A stretch of DNA of 64,000 nucleotides, from positions 186,001 to 250,000 of the forward strand of contig JABTVC010000003.1 in NCBI GenBank assembly GCA_015075005.1. The letters are read 5' to 3'. This document shows, piece after piece, positions 63,635-64,000 of the stretch. The position numbers and the translations under genes are program-made. This stretch comes from Planctomycetia bacterium (lineage in GTDB: Bacteria; Planctomycetota; Brocadiia; Brocadiales; Brocadiaceae). Positions within the stretch are counted from its first letter, which is position 1, and each line of letters begins with the position of its first letter. The notes beneath the pieces are model-generated. The model had not been told where the DNA came from, ran no database searches, and saw nothing but the letters and a program-made list of their open reading frames with translations.

Positions 63635-64000
63635 GCTGTGTATAATATTTGTTATGTTAAAACATCATCCCGTATCCTACCGTCTTTTTCTTCCTCATCT
63701 GCACCCCCTCCTTTAATATCCTGAATACCTCTTCCATGCTAAGTATCCAGCAAAACAATGTCAGGTTTTTAATAAGTGAAAATCCATAAAGGCAAGGCTG
63801 AAGACCGAAGGGATAAAAGCAGTAATGGAAAAATATTATTTCCTTGAATAGCTTAAAATTACTGATAAAATTAATTTTTTTAATGGGTAGAATGTGTAGC
63901 AGATTAACGACACACAAAAGTGTTGTTATCCGGCATGTTCTCGTATAAAGGGGCTTGTTTGAAATTTTGTACATTTTACTTAGGTTTTTCCCTATGAAAT
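63635..64000. other. Right-edge region, no supported gene
   Basis: A 105-codon minus-strand frame (63657-63974) ends EEVFRILKEGVQMRKKKTVG. It might be a fragment of a transposase or a chance frame; there is no conserved motif or ribosome-binding site. The rest is AT-rich. Confidence 0.3.

Noticed and set aside
1..64000. CRISPR arrays, rRNA, intact transposase, prophage
   Set aside because: No regularly spaced repeats, rRNA, DDE or phage structural genes were seen.

Overview
The window looks like a chromosomal segment of a moderately AT-leaning anaerobic bacterium. My best guess is an anammox planctomycete (Brocadiales; Kuenenia or Brocadia-like). The central feature is an almost complete acetyl-CoA synthase/CO dehydrogenase operon on the minus strand (about 7.6-19.7 kb). 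It sits among general housekeeping genes, an archaeal-type S-adenosylmethionine synthetase, a DUF4159 protein and several alpha-glucan enzymes. The lineage is inferred from gene content only, because there is no rRNA in the window.

Layout. 0-7.6 kb: the 3' end of rsmB; two tandem Slp-type lipoprotein genes, both frameshifted; an FAD-linked oxidase with its middle deleted; a small transaldolase; rarA; two bactofilin-type genes (one frameshifted, one fused to zinc ribbons); and an RluA-type pseudouridine synthase. 7.6-19.7 kb: cooC, cooS, acsB, clpP, acsC, acsV (frameshifted), a second CooC-type ATPase, acsD and acsE, read right to left from a promoter with a 15-bp palindrome just downstream of it. 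Together they encode the carbonyl branch (CODH/ACS), the corrinoid iron-sulfur protein, its methyltransferase, its reductive activator and two nickel-insertion ATPases. The embedded ClpP has Asn where the catalytic Asp should be. 19.9-31.2 kb: GH13 amylase, XerC/D recombinase, pabB-pabC, yidD, TPR lipoprotein, tRNA-Arg(CCT), PHP phosphoesterase, a frameshifted TPR protein, rluD, tatA, a 32-residue basic microprotein, and tatC fused to a periplasmic FecR-like domain. 31.5-39.3 kb: stress proteins, a DUF4912-GH57 glucan pair, the archaeal-type SAM synthetase, an RMD1-like membrane protein and a cupredoxin. 39.3-51.7 kb: a large YfhO-type membrane protein, a DMT transporter, poorly characterised envelope/TPR proteins, an MgtE-type channel, prfC, a site-2 protease with CBS domains, a DUF2141 protein and P-type ATPase debris. 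51.7-64 kb: ppdK, a UMF1-type transporter, plsC, an esterase, DUF4159, a frameshifted NmrA-like epimerase, a secreted Cys-rich protein bracketed by a 90-bp direct repeat, an M4 metalloprotease and a small helical protein.

Two window-wide patterns stand out. First, six otherwise conserved genes carry one or two single-base shifts. Each can be repaired by one base in a short homopolymer, and two genes carry compensating pairs, so base-calling errors are at least as likely as real decay. The FAD oxidase and P-type ATPase, by contrast, are genuinely deleted. Second, dispersed repeat sequences have entered coding regions (YfhO-like protein, DUF4159 N-terminus, a three-TM protein) and flank others. 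No CRISPR array, rRNA, intact insertion sequence, prophage or convincing riboswitch was seen.
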